Below are positions 8,831-19,003 of a stretch of 64,000 nucleotides of DNA, one piece after another. The DNA lies in the NCBI GenBank assembly GCA_964469155.1, contig CAYXXU010000009.1:1-64000 (forward strand). The letters run 5' to 3'. The position numbers were made by a program, and so were the translations under genes. How positions within the stretch are numbered: position 1 is the stretch's first letter; every line of letters begins with the position of its first letter. The notes under the pieces are model-generated. The model was not told where the DNA came from. It did not search any database and saw only the letters and a list, made by a program, of their open reading frames with translations. Source of the DNA: CAIWKO01 sp964469155 (GTDB lineage Bacteria > Bacteroidota > Bacteroidia > Bacteroidales > CAIWKO01).

Positions 8831-10354
8831 ATGAGTCCCAAGAAAAAAATAGTATTGTTTTATCCGATTGCAACGAATTTCAAACAAGGTCCACCCTATT
8901 CTTTGCTTTTTCTGGAACGTATGGTTAGAGATGTTGAAGTTGAGGTTGCGATTTTTGATGAAAAACATGATAAGGGTCTTTTTGAATTTATTAAGATTAA
9001 TCAGGAGGACATAATTCTTTTGGGAATTAGTGTTATGCTAAGTAACCAAATAATCAGTGCACGAATTGTTGCCGAATTTACCAAAACACACACAAATATT
9101 CCTGTATTATATGGAGGATGGTTCCCGACAACATTTCCGGAAATTGTTTTATCTGAAGAATTTATTGATTTTATAATAGTAAAGCAGGGAGAAATACCTT
9201 TCCGGGAATTAATATTAAAATTGCAAAGTGATAATAATGATTATGAAACTATTAAAGGATTGGGATTTAAAAAAGAGGGATCATTAATTTTAAATGAAGA
9301 GAATAAATGGGCAAATATTTTTGAATTCCCAAGAGTTGATTTTAACAAAATAGATATCACTAAATATTTAGAAAATGGCAATCTCATACAGTATATAGCT
9401 TCGCAAGGATGTAATTGCCAGTGTAATTTTTGTACTTTTTCCATTATTAAAGATATCCGTCATTTAACGAACAAACCAGAGAATATAATTGAAGACATTG
9501 TTTCCCTTAAAAATAAAATCCCAGGATTAACTCATATAAGCTTTATTGATGACAATTTCTTTTCAAACAGGCACTTCGTTATGCAACTATGCAACTTATT
9601 CATTGAGCATAAAATTAATATTACCTGGAATGGCAGCGCTCACATAAAACAATTCTTAACATTTTACAATGAAGATGATATAAAATTCATTAAAAAAAGT
9701 GGTTGTATTATGATCTGGTGTGGAGCTGAATCAGCTGATGATTCTGTCCTTAAGAAAATTAATAAAAATTATAAGAAAAATGACACAATAAACATATTAC
9801 GTATATTTAAAAGAAATCAAATTAGTGCTTCTTTTAATTTCATGGTTGCATTTCCGATAAATCCACAGATTGACTTTAAAAGAACTTTAAAGTTTATTAT
9901 GAAAATATTACTATTAAACAGAAATTTAGAGATTGCTGTCAATTTTTACATGCCATTTACTAAAAACGAATATTATTATGAAGCCAGAAAATTGGGCTTC
10001 TCACTTCCTAATTCATATAAGGAATTTGAGAATGTTATAATGAATGGTTCTGAGATGAACTGGGTAACACCTGAAATGAAAAGACAAATAGGGTATCTGG
10101 GTGAATTTTATTTGCCAATATTGAAACTCAAATATCCACTAAATACGCAAGACGTATTAAAGCAAAAGTGGAACTTATTATTTGCAATATTTTATCCTCT
10201 TATTTATTTACGTTTTGCCACACGCTTTTACAGATTAAATATTGACGCATATTTAGGACTGAAATATTTAAATTATTTCAGAAAAAAGAAAGGAATTGAA
10301 GTATCAAATCTTAATAATTTTATGACGGGCTTTGATAGGTATGTTGATGAATAA
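8831..10354 (+). CDS. B12-binding-domain radical SAM enzyme (BchE-like class)
   Basis: 507 residues. An N-terminal cobalamin-binding Rossmann region (about 5-160) contains 'LYGGWFPTTFPE', the variant of the GGxHxxxxPE loop. The radical SAM triad is C194-x3-C198-x2-C201 in 'SQGCNCQCNFC', followed by 'ISFIDDNFF' and 'IMIWCGAESADD', typical barrel motifs. The last ~130 residues are helical and aromatic rich, as in the other members here. The family does methylations, ring closures and rearrangements using cobalamin and SAM. The substrate is unknown. It lies 8 bases after the ABC ATPase, so it is probably co-transcribed with the exporter. Confidence 0.88.
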   Translation: MSPKKKIVLFYPIATNFKQGPPYSLLFLERMVRDVEVEVAIFDEKHDKGLFEFIKINQEDIILLGISVMLSNQIISARIVAEFTKTHTNIPVLYGGWFPTTFPEIVLSEEFIDFIIVKQGEIPFRELILKLQSDNNDYETIKGLGFKKEGSLILNEENKWANIFEFPRVDFNKIDITKYLENGNLIQYIASQGCNCQCNFCTFSIIKDIRHLTNKPENIIEDIVSLKNKIPGLTHISFIDDNFFSNRHFVMQLCNLFIEHKINITWNGSAHIKQFLTFYNEDDIKFIKKSGCIMIWCGAESADDSVLKKINKNYKKNDTINILRIFKRNQISASFNFMVAFPINPQIDFKRTLKFIMKILLLNRNLEIAVNFYMPFTKNEYYYEARKLGFSLPNSYKEFENVIMNGSEMNWVTPEMKRQIGYLGEFYLPILKLKYPLNTQDVLKQKWNLLFAIFYPLIYLRFATRFYRLNIDAYLGLKYLNYFRKKKGIEVSNLNNFMTGFDRYVDE

Positions 10355-10373
10355 AAACTAATTTAAGAATAAA

Positions 10374-12128
10374 ATGAAATCTTTTCTTGGAGTATATTAT
10401 AAACGGGAGTTAATAAGCAGGCAAGCCACTCAAATCGTAATTGATCATTTTTTAAATGGTAAAAATAAACAAAAGATTACAGAACATAAATATGACCATT
10501 TATATTTAGCGCAACATAATTATAGTTCATCTCCAGAGTCCGAACTAGTAATTGGAAAATCTCTGTATGGATTTAACGGTATTATGTATCCTCCATTTCC
10601 ACCTGCTTCTAATGGGATAGATTTAAGTGAGCAGATTTTACATTATTTTGAAGCTGGTTATAATAAAACCGGATACGACTCATTCAAACAATTAAAGGGA
10701 AAATACAATGCCTATATTTACAATACTGAAAGGCATGAACTAATTCTGGTTAATGACCCATTGGGAATGAATCCTTTATTTTATTATGAAGATGAAGAAG
10801 TTTTTATTTTTTGTACCGAATATGAAGCTCTTTCAGAATTTGCACAAGCGAAACAAGAACTGGATATTGATGCCATTTTTGAGTATTTTATTTTTGGAGC
10901 ACCACAAAATAACAATACATTTTTCCAGAAGATTAAATTATTGCCGCCCGGAAGTTTATTTACTTTTTGCGGCGAAAAAAAACTGGTTACACCCATTTAC
11001 GAACGTATTAATATTCAACCAAATCAATCGGATATTGAAGAAATTGCAGATCGGTATTTTATAACATTTAAAGCAGAATTAAAATTATTACTGAAATGGT
11101 ATCCCGATCTACCGGTTACGCTTACAGGCGGTACCGATACACGGATTATTTTAGGAGCAATGGATGAGGACCAAAGAAGAAAGCGAAAGTTCTTTACGTT
11201 TACAAGCAGAGTGGTTGAAAACTTTGAAAATCAGGATGTTTTAATTTCAAACATGCTTGCAAAAGAATTCGGACTACAACATAGTATCCTGGAAAAAGAG
11301 TTTTATGCCATAACTACTTTAGATGATGACTATTTTAATAATGTTCGTAACAATTCGGATTTTTTTGTTTCAGGGTTTCTTGGCTCAGAAACACTGAGAT
11401 TTTCTCCTTCTTATCCAAATAATATTTCTGAAATTTCAAGGAGTATTATATCTTCTACATATAATAAATATGATGATGCGCATGATTTTCTTTTTCCAAT
11501 GAAAAAGGGTTTTACAAATTCAAAAAAAATATCCTTTGCAGAAAAGAGTTTGAGGGAATTCTTTAATAAAACCTATAGGAAAAATGTGAAAATTACACCT
11601 AGCAATCTTTTTAAGTCTATAGAACATGCATCCGGACCTTATCCGGAAATTATTTATACTGATAATTATTTGATTCGTTGTTTCTTTTCCCGTCATTGCG
11701 GAGGTGCCAAGAGTAATGTAATTATGCCAGTTCACAATAGTCAGCATTTTGTTTCACCCTTTGCTATTAAAGAATTGCTTCAAATCATCTGGAGCATAAA
11801 TCCCCAATATTTATACAGTAACAAAGATGGCATCTCGAATCGTATATTAAAGGATCACTTGCCTGAATTCTGTAAAGTAGAAAGCAATTCACATCTGACA
11901 GATTATGATGGGACAATTTTAAAAAAATTCACAAGCGGACGACATACTGTCGATTATAACGCCATAAAATATCCTTCCTTCAACGATATCTGCAAAGACA
12001 ATTTTGATTATCTATATAGCATATTTGATCTGAAAAAAGTAAAACGGCATTTTTTCGACAAAAATAATCCTTACATGTTTGTATGGGCGGACCTGTTCAT
12101 ATGGATAAATTATTTACATACCATATAA
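10374..12128 (+). CDS. Asparagine-synthetase-like protein lacking the glutaminase cysteine
   Basis: 584 residues. The N-terminal ~190 residues keep the outline of the Ntn glutaminase fold ('KGKYNAYIYNTERHELILVNDPLGMNPLFYY'), but residue 2 is Lys, not Cys, so glutamine hydrolysis is not expected. The PP-loop ATP pyrophosphatase motif is 'LTGGTDTR' (249-256) in place of SGGxDS. Proteins of this type (beta-lactam synthetase, lasso-peptide cyclase, free-ammonia Asn synthetases) adenylate a carboxylate and form an amide, sometimes within one molecule. I infer an amide- or lactam-forming enzyme. It is co-directional with the B12 radical SAM genes on both sides. A complete AsnB is encoded separately at 32844-34631. 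Confidence 0.8.
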   Translation: MKSFLGVYYKRELISRQATQIVIDHFLNGKNKQKITEHKYDHLYLAQHNYSSSPESELVIGKSLYGFNGIMYPPFPPASNGIDLSEQILHYFEAGYNKTGYDSFKQLKGKYNAYIYNTERHELILVNDPLGMNPLFYYEDEEVFIFCTEYEALSEFAQAKQELDIDAIFEYFIFGAPQNNNTFFQKIKLLPPGSLFTFCGEKKLVTPIYERINIQPNQSDIEEIADRYFITFKAELKLLLKWYPDLPVTLTGGTDTRIILGAMDEDQRRKRKFFTFTSRVVENFENQDVLISNMLAKEFGLQHSILEKEFYAITTLDDDYFNNVRNNSDFFVSGFLGSETLRFSPSYPNNISEISRSIISSTYNKYDDAHDFLFPMKKGFTNSKKISFAEKSLREFFNKTYRKNVKITPSNLFKSIEHASGPYPEIIYTDNYLIRCFFSRHCGGAKSNVIMPVHNSQHFVSPFAIKELLQIIWSINPQYLYSNKDGISNRILKDHLPEFCKVESNSHLTDYDGTILKKFTSGRHTVDYNAIKYPSFNDICKDNFDYLYSIFDLKKVKRHFFDKNNPYMFVWADLFIWINYLHTI

Positions 12129-12165
12129 TCGAATCGGTTGCCAAATTGAATCTAATAATAACCAC

Positions 12166-13536
12166 ATGAAAAGAAAACTATTATTGATATTCCCGGTAGA
12201 TAAATCCTGCATTAGATTTCAGGCACAAGCCCCCCCCTTGTCTTTGGGAATTATAGCCGCTTTAACACCCACAAACTGGGATATTGAAATTATTGACGAA
12301 AATTGGGAAGATTTTGTTTATAAAGAGGCTGACCTGGTTGGAATTACTTCCTGGACATTTTATATTAACCGAGCATATAAAATTGCCGGCCAATATAAAA
12401 AAGCAGGAATACCGGTTGTTATGGGAGGGATGCATGTTTCTGCAGTCCCCCATGAAGCAATAAATTATTGCAATTCTGTAGTTGTTGGAATTGCAGAGGA
12501 AATATGGCCCAAAGTGATCCATGATTTTGAAAATGGAAACTTAAAGCAATTTTATCATGGCCAACCGACACGGATTTTTATCAAACCAAGGCGCGATTTA
12601 TTCGACAATAGATATATGTGGGGTGTGTTACAGACATCAAGAGGATGTCCAATGAGTTGCGAGTTTTGTTCTATAACACAATTTCATGGCAATAGATATA
12701 TTAAGAGACCCATTGAAGAAGTAATAGATGACATTAACGAAATTCAACAAAAATTCTTATTTATTGTTGACGAAAATATTTTGGGATTTACAAAAAGAGA
12801 TGAAGAAAAGACTTTAGATTTATTTATAAAAATGTCACAAAATACTGATAAAAAATATTGGTATGGATTTTCCTCAATAAATATTGCCTACGACAATGAG
12901 TTGCTAAAAAAAGCTAGTGACAGTGGCTGCGGTATGTTGTTTATTGGAATTGAGTCTGAAGATGAAGATGCTTTAAAATCAATGAACAAAAAAGTCAATC
13001 AAAAAATAAGTTTATCAGAATATGATAATCTTATAAAAAAGTTCCATAAAAATGGAATTGGTGTATTTGCGGGAATGATTTATTGCGCAGAAACAGACCG
13101 GGTTTCCTCTATAAATAAAAGAGCTAAATTTATCCATAACAGTAAATTCGATGCAATTCATTCGAGTATTTTAACACCATTTCCAGGTACAAAAATGTTC
13201 GAGAGGATGAAAGATACTGAACGATTAATTAAAAATAATTACCCGGAAGACTGGAAATATTATAACTGGAAGTCAATTGTTGTAAAACCTGATTTTGAAG
13301 TGGATTTTGAGAGTTATACAAAAGATGTGCAAAAAGGAATATTAAGTGTTTACAAGCCGTATAGGATTATTCTTAGGGCGATTAAAACATACATATGGAC
13401 TAAAAGCCTGACAATAGCAATACATGGTTTTTCATCAAATATTAATTATAGAGACTATTTTTTAAATAAAACTAATTCCAGATTGAAAAGAATACACAAT
13501 TTCCTTAGTACTAAGATATTTAAAAATTTCAGATAA
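12166..13536 (+). CDS. B12-binding-domain radical SAM enzyme, copy A
   Basis: 456 residues. The cobalamin-binding domain has 'APPLSLGIIAALTP' and 'MGGMHVSAVPHEA' (residues 86-98). The radical SAM cysteines are C161, C165 and C168 in 'SRGCPMSCEFC', and the AdoMet-side motif is 'FIGIESEDEDAL'. It is the closest paralogue of the gene at 17642; most motifs match residue for residue. In an AT-rich gene, the codons for Ala-Pro-Pro form an uninterrupted run of eight C at 12230-12237, a possible slippage site. Probable C-methyltransferase or rearrangement enzyme; the exact reaction is unknown. Confidence 0.88.
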   Translation: MKRKLLLIFPVDKSCIRFQAQAPPLSLGIIAALTPTNWDIEIIDENWEDFVYKEADLVGITSWTFYINRAYKIAGQYKKAGIPVVMGGMHVSAVPHEAINYCNSVVVGIAEEIWPKVIHDFENGNLKQFYHGQPTRIFIKPRRDLFDNRYMWGVLQTSRGCPMSCEFCSITQFHGNRYIKRPIEEVIDDINEIQQKFLFIVDENILGFTKRDEEKTLDLFIKMSQNTDKKYWYGFSSINIAYDNELLKKASDSGCGMLFIGIESEDEDALKSMNKKVNQKISLSEYDNLIKKFHKNGIGVFAGMIYCAETDRVSSINKRAKFIHNSKFDAIHSSILTPFPGTKMFERMKDTERLIKNNYPEDWKYYNWKSIVVKPDFEVDFESYTKDVQKGILSVYKPYRIILRAIKTYIWTKSLTIAIHGFSSNINYRDYFLNKTNSRLKRIHNFLSTKIFKNFR

Positions 13537-13618
13537 CGATTAAATGGCTTCAGAAAAATAAAACACAAGCGGAAATAATGTGTTCATATTGCATATCTAT
13601 GTTTTAATCGGACCAGAG

Positions 13619-14980
13619 TTAATTGACAAAAACAGATTCAATTTCAGCTAGTAATGATTCTTCATCAGCATTGTTAAGAACTTCTAAAAGTTTTTCACCG
13701 GCAAAGGTTTGTATCAACAGTTTGAAATAATAATAGGCTTTTTGGTGATGATAATTCAGCATCAGGTTAAGTTTTTCATTTATGGCATTATTTTTCACTT
13801 CACTTTCAGGATCAAATAAAGAAATGAAATTTTGAATTTCAATCCAAAGTTTATTTTTCAATTTTTCGGCTTCATGCTTAAAGTTTAATGAAAGTGTCTC
13901 CCTGATTATAGCAGATCTTAAATTACTATTTAATACAGTCATCAATCCATTAAAGTGTTCCAGATTACCCGATGTGCTTTCAGAAATATCGTCAAAATGT
14001 TCTGCAGATAGAATTGAAATTATTTCTGAGAGGCTCTTCGAAGATAAAGTCCATAAACCATACCGGGCAGGAAAATAGTATTTATTAAACCAGACAGCAT
14101 TGTTTGTTTTGTTATAAATACGTATAAAATCAGGGATCTCCTGCCAATTCATTCTCATTGGGGTAAAACAAGAAGAGAACAGTGTTTTTTTTATTGAACA
14201 ATAATTGCGAAAAAACTCGATGTTTTCCAGAACTTTGTCGAAATCAGAATTTACCCTGATCGATTCAAAAAGTGATTTATTAACCGAATCAATGGATACA
14301 TTGATATCAAAATTTCCTTTCTGCAGTATATTCTTTATTCGATCATTCAATATAGTTCCGTTAGTTTGTACCGAAATTTTGCATTCAGGATTCGTTTTTG
14401 TAATCATTTCCCATAATGTATAGTTCAATGGTTCTATAAAAGGATCCCCTCCCAGAAAAAAAGTATATTTAAGATGAGGAATAAACAACTCCATTTGTTT
14501 AAAGAATGAATCATCGTATACCATTGCCGGATCGTTAACATTACATCCACGCGTAAAACTATTGGACAGACACATGACACATTTTAAATTACAAACATCA
14601 GAAAAGCGAAAACCCATAACAGTGGGCATTGGCTGATCCTTAAATATACTCCAATAATCGTATCTTAATGCATTTATTGCATGATAATTTCCAAGATTCA
14701 GGTCTTTGCTGCATTGCAGGCATCCGATTTCATTTAGCTGATTTTTCTTTAAGTGTTTTCGGTAAGTTTTGATATTCTGAGAATTCCATATTTCAAGAAT
14801 TGATTGTTTGGAAATATTCCCCAAGGGCCAAGTGTTATTGTTGTGACAAGGAAAAATATTGCCGTTAAAAGAAAAATAAAGAGAAACAAAAGGAGCATAA
14901 CAAAAACTTTCTTTTCTGTTTATTTTTCTTATCCTGTAATATTTTTTAAGGTGCTTATTCTGAAAAAAAAGGTATGTCAT
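13619..14980 (-). CDS. N-terminal Twitch/SPASM-like radical SAM protein (outlier 1)
   Basis: 453 residues. Unusually for radical SAM enzymes, the auxiliary-cluster (Twitch/SPASM-like) segment comes first: C27 in 'FCYAPF', C45 in 'PCHNN', 'PLGNISKQSILEIW', and C87-x2-C90. The radical SAM core follows with C130-x3-C134-x2-C137 ('CNLKCVMC'), 'GGDPF' and 'SVQTNGTILND'. A motif 'YGLWTLS' precedes a helical C-terminus. This matches the family called twitch domain-containing radical SAM proteins, whose substrates are unknown to me. Its start overlaps the end of the membrane glycosyltransferase gene by 26 bases, so the two are co-transcribed. Seven relatives form an array at 34.6-45.9 kb and another lies at 23855. 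Confidence 0.88.
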   Translation of the reverse strand: MTYLFFQNKHLKKYYRIRKINRKESFCYAPFVSLYFSFNGNIFPCHNNNTWPLGNISKQSILEIWNSQNIKTYRKHLKKNQLNEIGCLQCSKDLNLGNYHAINALRYDYWSIFKDQPMPTVMGFRFSDVCNLKCVMCLSNSFTRGCNVNDPAMVYDDSFFKQMELFIPHLKYTFFLGGDPFIEPLNYTLWEMITKTNPECKISVQTNGTILNDRIKNILQKGNFDINVSIDSVNKSLFESIRVNSDFDKVLENIEFFRNYCSIKKTLFSSCFTPMRMNWQEIPDFIRIYNKTNNAVWFNKYYFPARYGLWTLSSKSLSEIISILSAEHFDDISESTSGNLEHFNGLMTVLNSNLRSAIIRETLSLNFKHEAEKLKNKLWIEIQNFISLFDPESEVKNNAINEKLNLMLNYHHQKAYYYFKLLIQTFAGEKLLEVLNNADEESLLAEIESVFVN

Positions 14981-17240
14981 TTCGTATTTTAATAATGTTA
15001 ATTATAAGGTTCAGTAAGCAAAGAAAGAAATATCCGGAACAAAGAAAAACAGGGAAAATATAGTAACATGCATATCGTGAAACGCCCACCATAAGTATGG
15101 GGATAATTAGAATGTTTAAAATAATAAAAATAAATTGGATTGGAATAACAAGACGTACCCGTTTGAAGAGATAACTAAAAGTTACAATTAACGGGAATAC
15201 TACAACGTTTATATCACCCCAAAATAATAAAATTAAAGAGAAAGAAAAACAGGTAATTGATCCGAACATATAGGACGGTTTTTTCTTGTTTGTTGAAAAA
15301 ATAAAAAAACAAAATAATAAATTAACAAACAGAAAGTCAAATAATCTTATACTGTATATTTGATCAAAAATTTTTTTAAGTTTTTGAAATGAAAGTGTAA
15401 ATATTTTACCGGGATTATGTGTATAAAAATTCAATATTCGTAATGAGGTTTTTTTATCATTCATCCGGTCATTATTATAAAAGCTTTTGCTGTCCTTAAT
15501 CCAGGCATCAGAATACATACCATCCTTAATATACTCATTATGACAGTATAGTCCCTCTTTTTCTGGTAAAATCATGATCATAAAAAAAAGATCAGAGTGC
15601 TGCAAAATCATTTCAAAATAAGCCAAATATAAACTTTTGGGTCTATAAATGTTTAAGAGGAACATGCTGGGAGAACCAGTAGTTTCTACTTCCTGATAAA
15701 TTGTGTCCTTAAATTGGATTATATCCCTATCTGTAATTCCTGAAATTTTTTGCTTAATTATGCCCCCATAAAATCCCTGATTAATATTCTGGTTGAGTTG
15801 TACTAAGTCAGGTTTGTTTTTAATTGTCTCAATCAACAAACCGGCACTTCTTTTTGTTTCTTTTAGAATATTAATACCCCATAAATTATAGGGTAACCAG
15901 CAAATAATAAAAACACTTCCAATAATAATTAGCTGCCTGAATTTAATAATATTTCTCTCGCGAAAAATAATTATTAAAAGATCCAAAAACATGAATAGTA
16001 TGAAAAACATGAGGCTGGATTTTATTAAAAAACTGAAACCACATAATAATCCCAAAACGACACCATTTGACATATTAAACGTTTTACGATATCTCATATA
16101 TGCCCATGTAATAAAAAAATTAATAACTATTGTAACCAAATCCGGACTAAAACTTGAGGTCAGAGGAATGATAAGAAATAAAAAAAAAGGAGCAGTAATT
16201 ACCCCTGCCCAAAACCCCCTGATATTCCATAGTTCATAGCCTAATAAAGGAAAACAAAAAACAACCATTAAGAGAAGAAATAATTGCAGAAATTTTATGA
16301 GGAGTGGGCATACTCCGGTAATTTTATATATTAACCCCAGCAATAAGGGATAGCCAGGAAACCTGTGCAAACAAACCAGGCCTTTGTAGAAGTGAACAGC
16401 ATTAAAATTTAATTTATTTATTATACTATCTCCAGCATTGTCAACATAAATATTATAATCCACATCATTATTAATCATTCCGTTAACCATAAACAGATTG
16501 TTTTCAGCAAAATTTACGGCGATAGTTTGATAATCGGCTTGATCGGGATTATCATTAATATGAACATAATTATCAAAATTAAGAAAATTATCAAATTTTT
16601 TTGAAAAATGAATTGTCAAAAGACTAATAATAAAGAGTATTGAAAACAATAAAAGATTTATTAAAATCCTTTTTTTAAAAACAATAAGCTGTATGTTAAT
16701 AATATTGATTCTCTGAATTACTTTGTAAATAAAATGTTTGATTTTTGCACGAAACAATATTAGGTTTAAAGCTATTGACAAAATTAAAAAGGCAGTAAAA
16801 CCGCTTTTTAACCATTTAATATTGTAAACAAAAGATGCTAAATAGCCAAGTTTTTCAATAAAGGGTTGATGAATTGAATTTTTAAAAGAGAAGTCCTGAT
16901 ATATTACACCTGGAGGAACCGAAACTTTTACTAAATGGTTATCATTAAGAAATACATTAATTTTTATACTATCGGCTGAGGCCGTTGTTAATCGAATTAT
17001 TGCTTTTTTATAGAATCTATTGTATTTATAAAACAGAGTGTTTTTATTTGATTCTAAAGTAAGTAGGTTACCAAGAGGACTGATTCCAAGAAAATTAATT
17101 TGACCAGAATACTTGGCATTGTATGAAATTAAAAGTTTTCCATAATAATTGGCGTTTTTCAGATAAATGACAGACGAAATTACAGTGCAAATTATTAAAA
17201 AACAAATGAATACCAAAATATATTTCAATGACTTTTTCAT
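14955..17240 (-). CDS. Multi-spanning membrane protein, GT39/ArnT-like glycosyltransferase
   Basis: About 761 residues from the ATG at 17240; a TTG at 17255 is possible. After a first membrane segment there is a beta-rich soluble part (~25-140), then a second segment and some ten hydrophobic helices. The first extracytoplasmic loop contains 'DQADYQTIAVNFAENN' and 'HRFPGYPLLLGLIYKITG', the layout of PMT/ArnT/GT39-type enzymes, where acidic residues of this loop are catalytic. Such enzymes move a sugar from a polyprenyl-phosphate donor outside the inner membrane. The assignment rests on topology and this motif only; an acyl- or lipid-modifying membrane enzyme remains possible. It overlaps the downstream radical SAM gene. 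Confidence 0.65.
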   Translation of the reverse strand: MKKSLKYILVFICFLIICTVISSVIYLKNANYYGKLLISYNAKYSGQINFLGISPLGNLLTLESNKNTLFYKYNRFYKKAIIRLTTASADSIKINVFLNDNHLVKVSVPPGVIYQDFSFKNSIHQPFIEKLGYLASFVYNIKWLKSGFTAFLILSIALNLILFRAKIKHFIYKVIQRINIINIQLIVFKKRILINLLLFSILFIISLLTIHFSKKFDNFLNFDNYVHINDNPDQADYQTIAVNFAENNLFMVNGMINNDVDYNIYVDNAGDSIINKLNFNAVHFYKGLVCLHRFPGYPLLLGLIYKITGVCPLLIKFLQLFLLLMVVFCFPLLGYELWNIRGFWAGVITAPFFLFLIIPLTSSFSPDLVTIVINFFITWAYMRYRKTFNMSNGVVLGLLCGFSFLIKSSLMFFILFMFLDLLIIIFRERNIIKFRQLIIIGSVFIICWLPYNLWGINILKETKRSAGLLIETIKNKPDLVQLNQNINQGFYGGIIKQKISGITDRDIIQFKDTIYQEVETTGSPSMFLLNIYRPKSLYLAYFEMILQHSDLFFMIMILPEKEGLYCHNEYIKDGMYSDAWIKDSKSFYNNDRMNDKKTSLRILNFYTHNPGKIFTLSFQKLKKIFDQIYSIRLFDFLFVNLLFCFFIFSTNKKKPSYMFGSITCFSFSLILLFWGDINVVVFPLIVTFSYLFKRVRLVIPIQFIFIILNILIIPILMVGVSRYACYYIFPVFLCSGYFFLCLLNLIINIIKIRNDIPFFSE

Positions 17241-17255
17241 AAAATAACCATTCAA

Positions 17256-17641
17256 AAATAGTATTAAGAGTCGATTTTAAATAAACTGGCTAAAATTTTA
17301 TTTCCGTTTTTTTATTTCTACTATCATTTTATCATTGTCAACTTAATGAATGATTTTTATTGGGGGATACTTATTGATTAAAAATCATATTCGCAAAATT
17401 TTAGTAAAGTGTGGAAATCCTATCTATTTTTTATAAAACTAGATCTGTGTTAATTGCAACAAATACTATAAAAAAACTGTTATAAATACAAGATTAAAAT
17501 CATGAATTAAATATTAGTGTGAGTAAAATTATGCCCTGAAAATACTTGTGCAAATTTAGGCAAATTATTCCCTGGTGAACAAAATAAGTATTGCTCGGAT
17601 AATTTAAATTGTTAATTTTACATAACAGATAGCATTAAATC
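17256..17641. other. Divergent intergenic region
   Basis: AT-rich gap between two divergent genes (the GT39-like gene to the left, a B12 radical SAM gene to the right), so it must hold two promoters. I see no reliable -7/-33 pair, no hairpin terminator, and only meaningless short frames of about ten codons. Confidence 0.4.
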
Positions 17642-19003
17642 ATGAAAAGATTAGTTTTAATTTTTGCAGTCGACCCAAATATCAAAAAATTAGAGTCTGT
17701 TCTTCCGCCATTGTCTCTTGGAATAATTGCAGCTCTTACGCCAAAAAATTGGGAAATTGTTATTGGAGATGAAAATATTGAAAAGTTTTCTTATATGCCG
17801 GCTGATTTGGTAGGTATTTCATCGTGGACTTTAAATATTAACAGGGCATATCAGATAGCTGACGAGTATAAAGAAAACAAGACAAAGGTTATAATGGGGG
17901 GGCAGCATGTTACTGCATTACCTGAAGAGGCTTTGATTCATGCCGATTCTGTCGTTAAAGGCATAGCTGAAGATATTTGGCCCAATGTCATTACAGATTT
18001 TGAAAATGGAGAATTGAAATCTATTTATTATGGCAAGCCTACAAATACTTTTGTAAAGCCCCGCTACGATTTGTTTCATGAGTCTTACAAACTTGGAGCA
18101 ATTCAAACGAGCAGAGGTTGTCCCATGGGTTGTAATTATTGTTCTGTTTCAAATATTACCGGGCACACATATTTTCGAAAGCCTTTGAAAATGATAATAG
18201 AAGAATTAAGGGAGATGCCACAAAAATACATCTTCTTTACTGACGATAATTTGATCGGGATTACTAATAAACAAAGAAATGAAGCATTAGAGCTTTTTGA
18301 AACAATGATAAATAACAATATTAAAAAGCATTGGATAGGTCAAACAAGCCTTTTAATTGCCGAAGATGATTTACTTATAAAGGCGGCAAAACGAAGTGGT
18401 TGTTATATGGTTTTCATTGGAATTGAAACAGAAAACAAAGCGGGACTCACTATGCTGAATAAGGAAATAAATTTACATGTTGCTCCAAATAATTATTCTA
18501 ATTATATTAAAAAAATTCAAAAAGCAGGTATTGGAGTATTTGCAGGTATAATTTACGGATTAACTACTGATAAAATTGAAAGTTTTCAGGCACGATCACA
18601 ATTTGTAAGAAAACTTAATTTGGCTTGCTTTGGTTCTTTTATTCTCACTCCTTTGCCAGGTACTAAATTTTTCTCAACATTGACCGACAATAAAAAAATA
18701 TTATGTAAAGATTTTCCTACAGATTGGAAGTACTTCGATTATAATCATTTATTAGTGGATCTTGAACTAAATGTTTCGCCAGAAATTTTATACTCGGAAA
18801 TAAATAAACAGATACTGAAAACATATACAATGTATCAAATAGCATATAGGGCATTTCGAACCCTATATCAGACAAAAAGCATTTTAGCTACCTTACATGG
18901 GTTATGGACTAATTTAAAATATAAAATGTTTTTATCCAAAAGCTCATCATTAATTAAATTCATGAATTTTGTAAGCCAGATAAAAACTTTTTTTCTTAAA
19001 TAA
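17642..19003 (+). CDS. B12-binding-domain radical SAM enzyme, copy B
   Basis: 453 residues, clearly paralogous to the gene at 12166. It shares 'PPLSLGIIAALTP', 'ADLVGISSWT.NINRAY', 'MGGQHVTALPEEA', 'TSRGCPMGCNYC' (C160, C164, C167), 'FIGIE' and 'TPLPGTKFF'. The two Gly codons of 'MGGQH' and the Met before them produce a run of seven G at 17896-17902. It stands alone between long intergenic regions and is probably transcribed separately. Having two close copies suggests two related steps, for example modification of two similar positions. Reaction unknown. Confidence 0.88.
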   Translation: MKRLVLIFAVDPNIKKLESVLPPLSLGIIAALTPKNWEIVIGDENIEKFSYMPADLVGISSWTLNINRAYQIADEYKENKTKVIMGGQHVTALPEEALIHADSVVKGIAEDIWPNVITDFENGELKSIYYGKPTNTFVKPRYDLFHESYKLGAIQTSRGCPMGCNYCSVSNITGHTYFRKPLKMIIEELREMPQKYIFFTDDNLIGITNKQRNEALELFETMINNNIKKHWIGQTSLLIAEDDLLIKAAKRSGCYMVFIGIETENKAGLTMLNKEINLHVAPNNYSNYIKKIQKAGIGVFAGIIYGLTTDKIESFQARSQFVRKLNLACFGSFILTPLPGTKFFSTLTDNKKILCKDFPTDWKYFDYNHLLVDLELNVSPEILYSEINKQILKTYTMYQIAYRAFRTLYQTKSILATLHGLWTNLKYKMFLSKSSSLIKFMNFVSQIKTFFLK

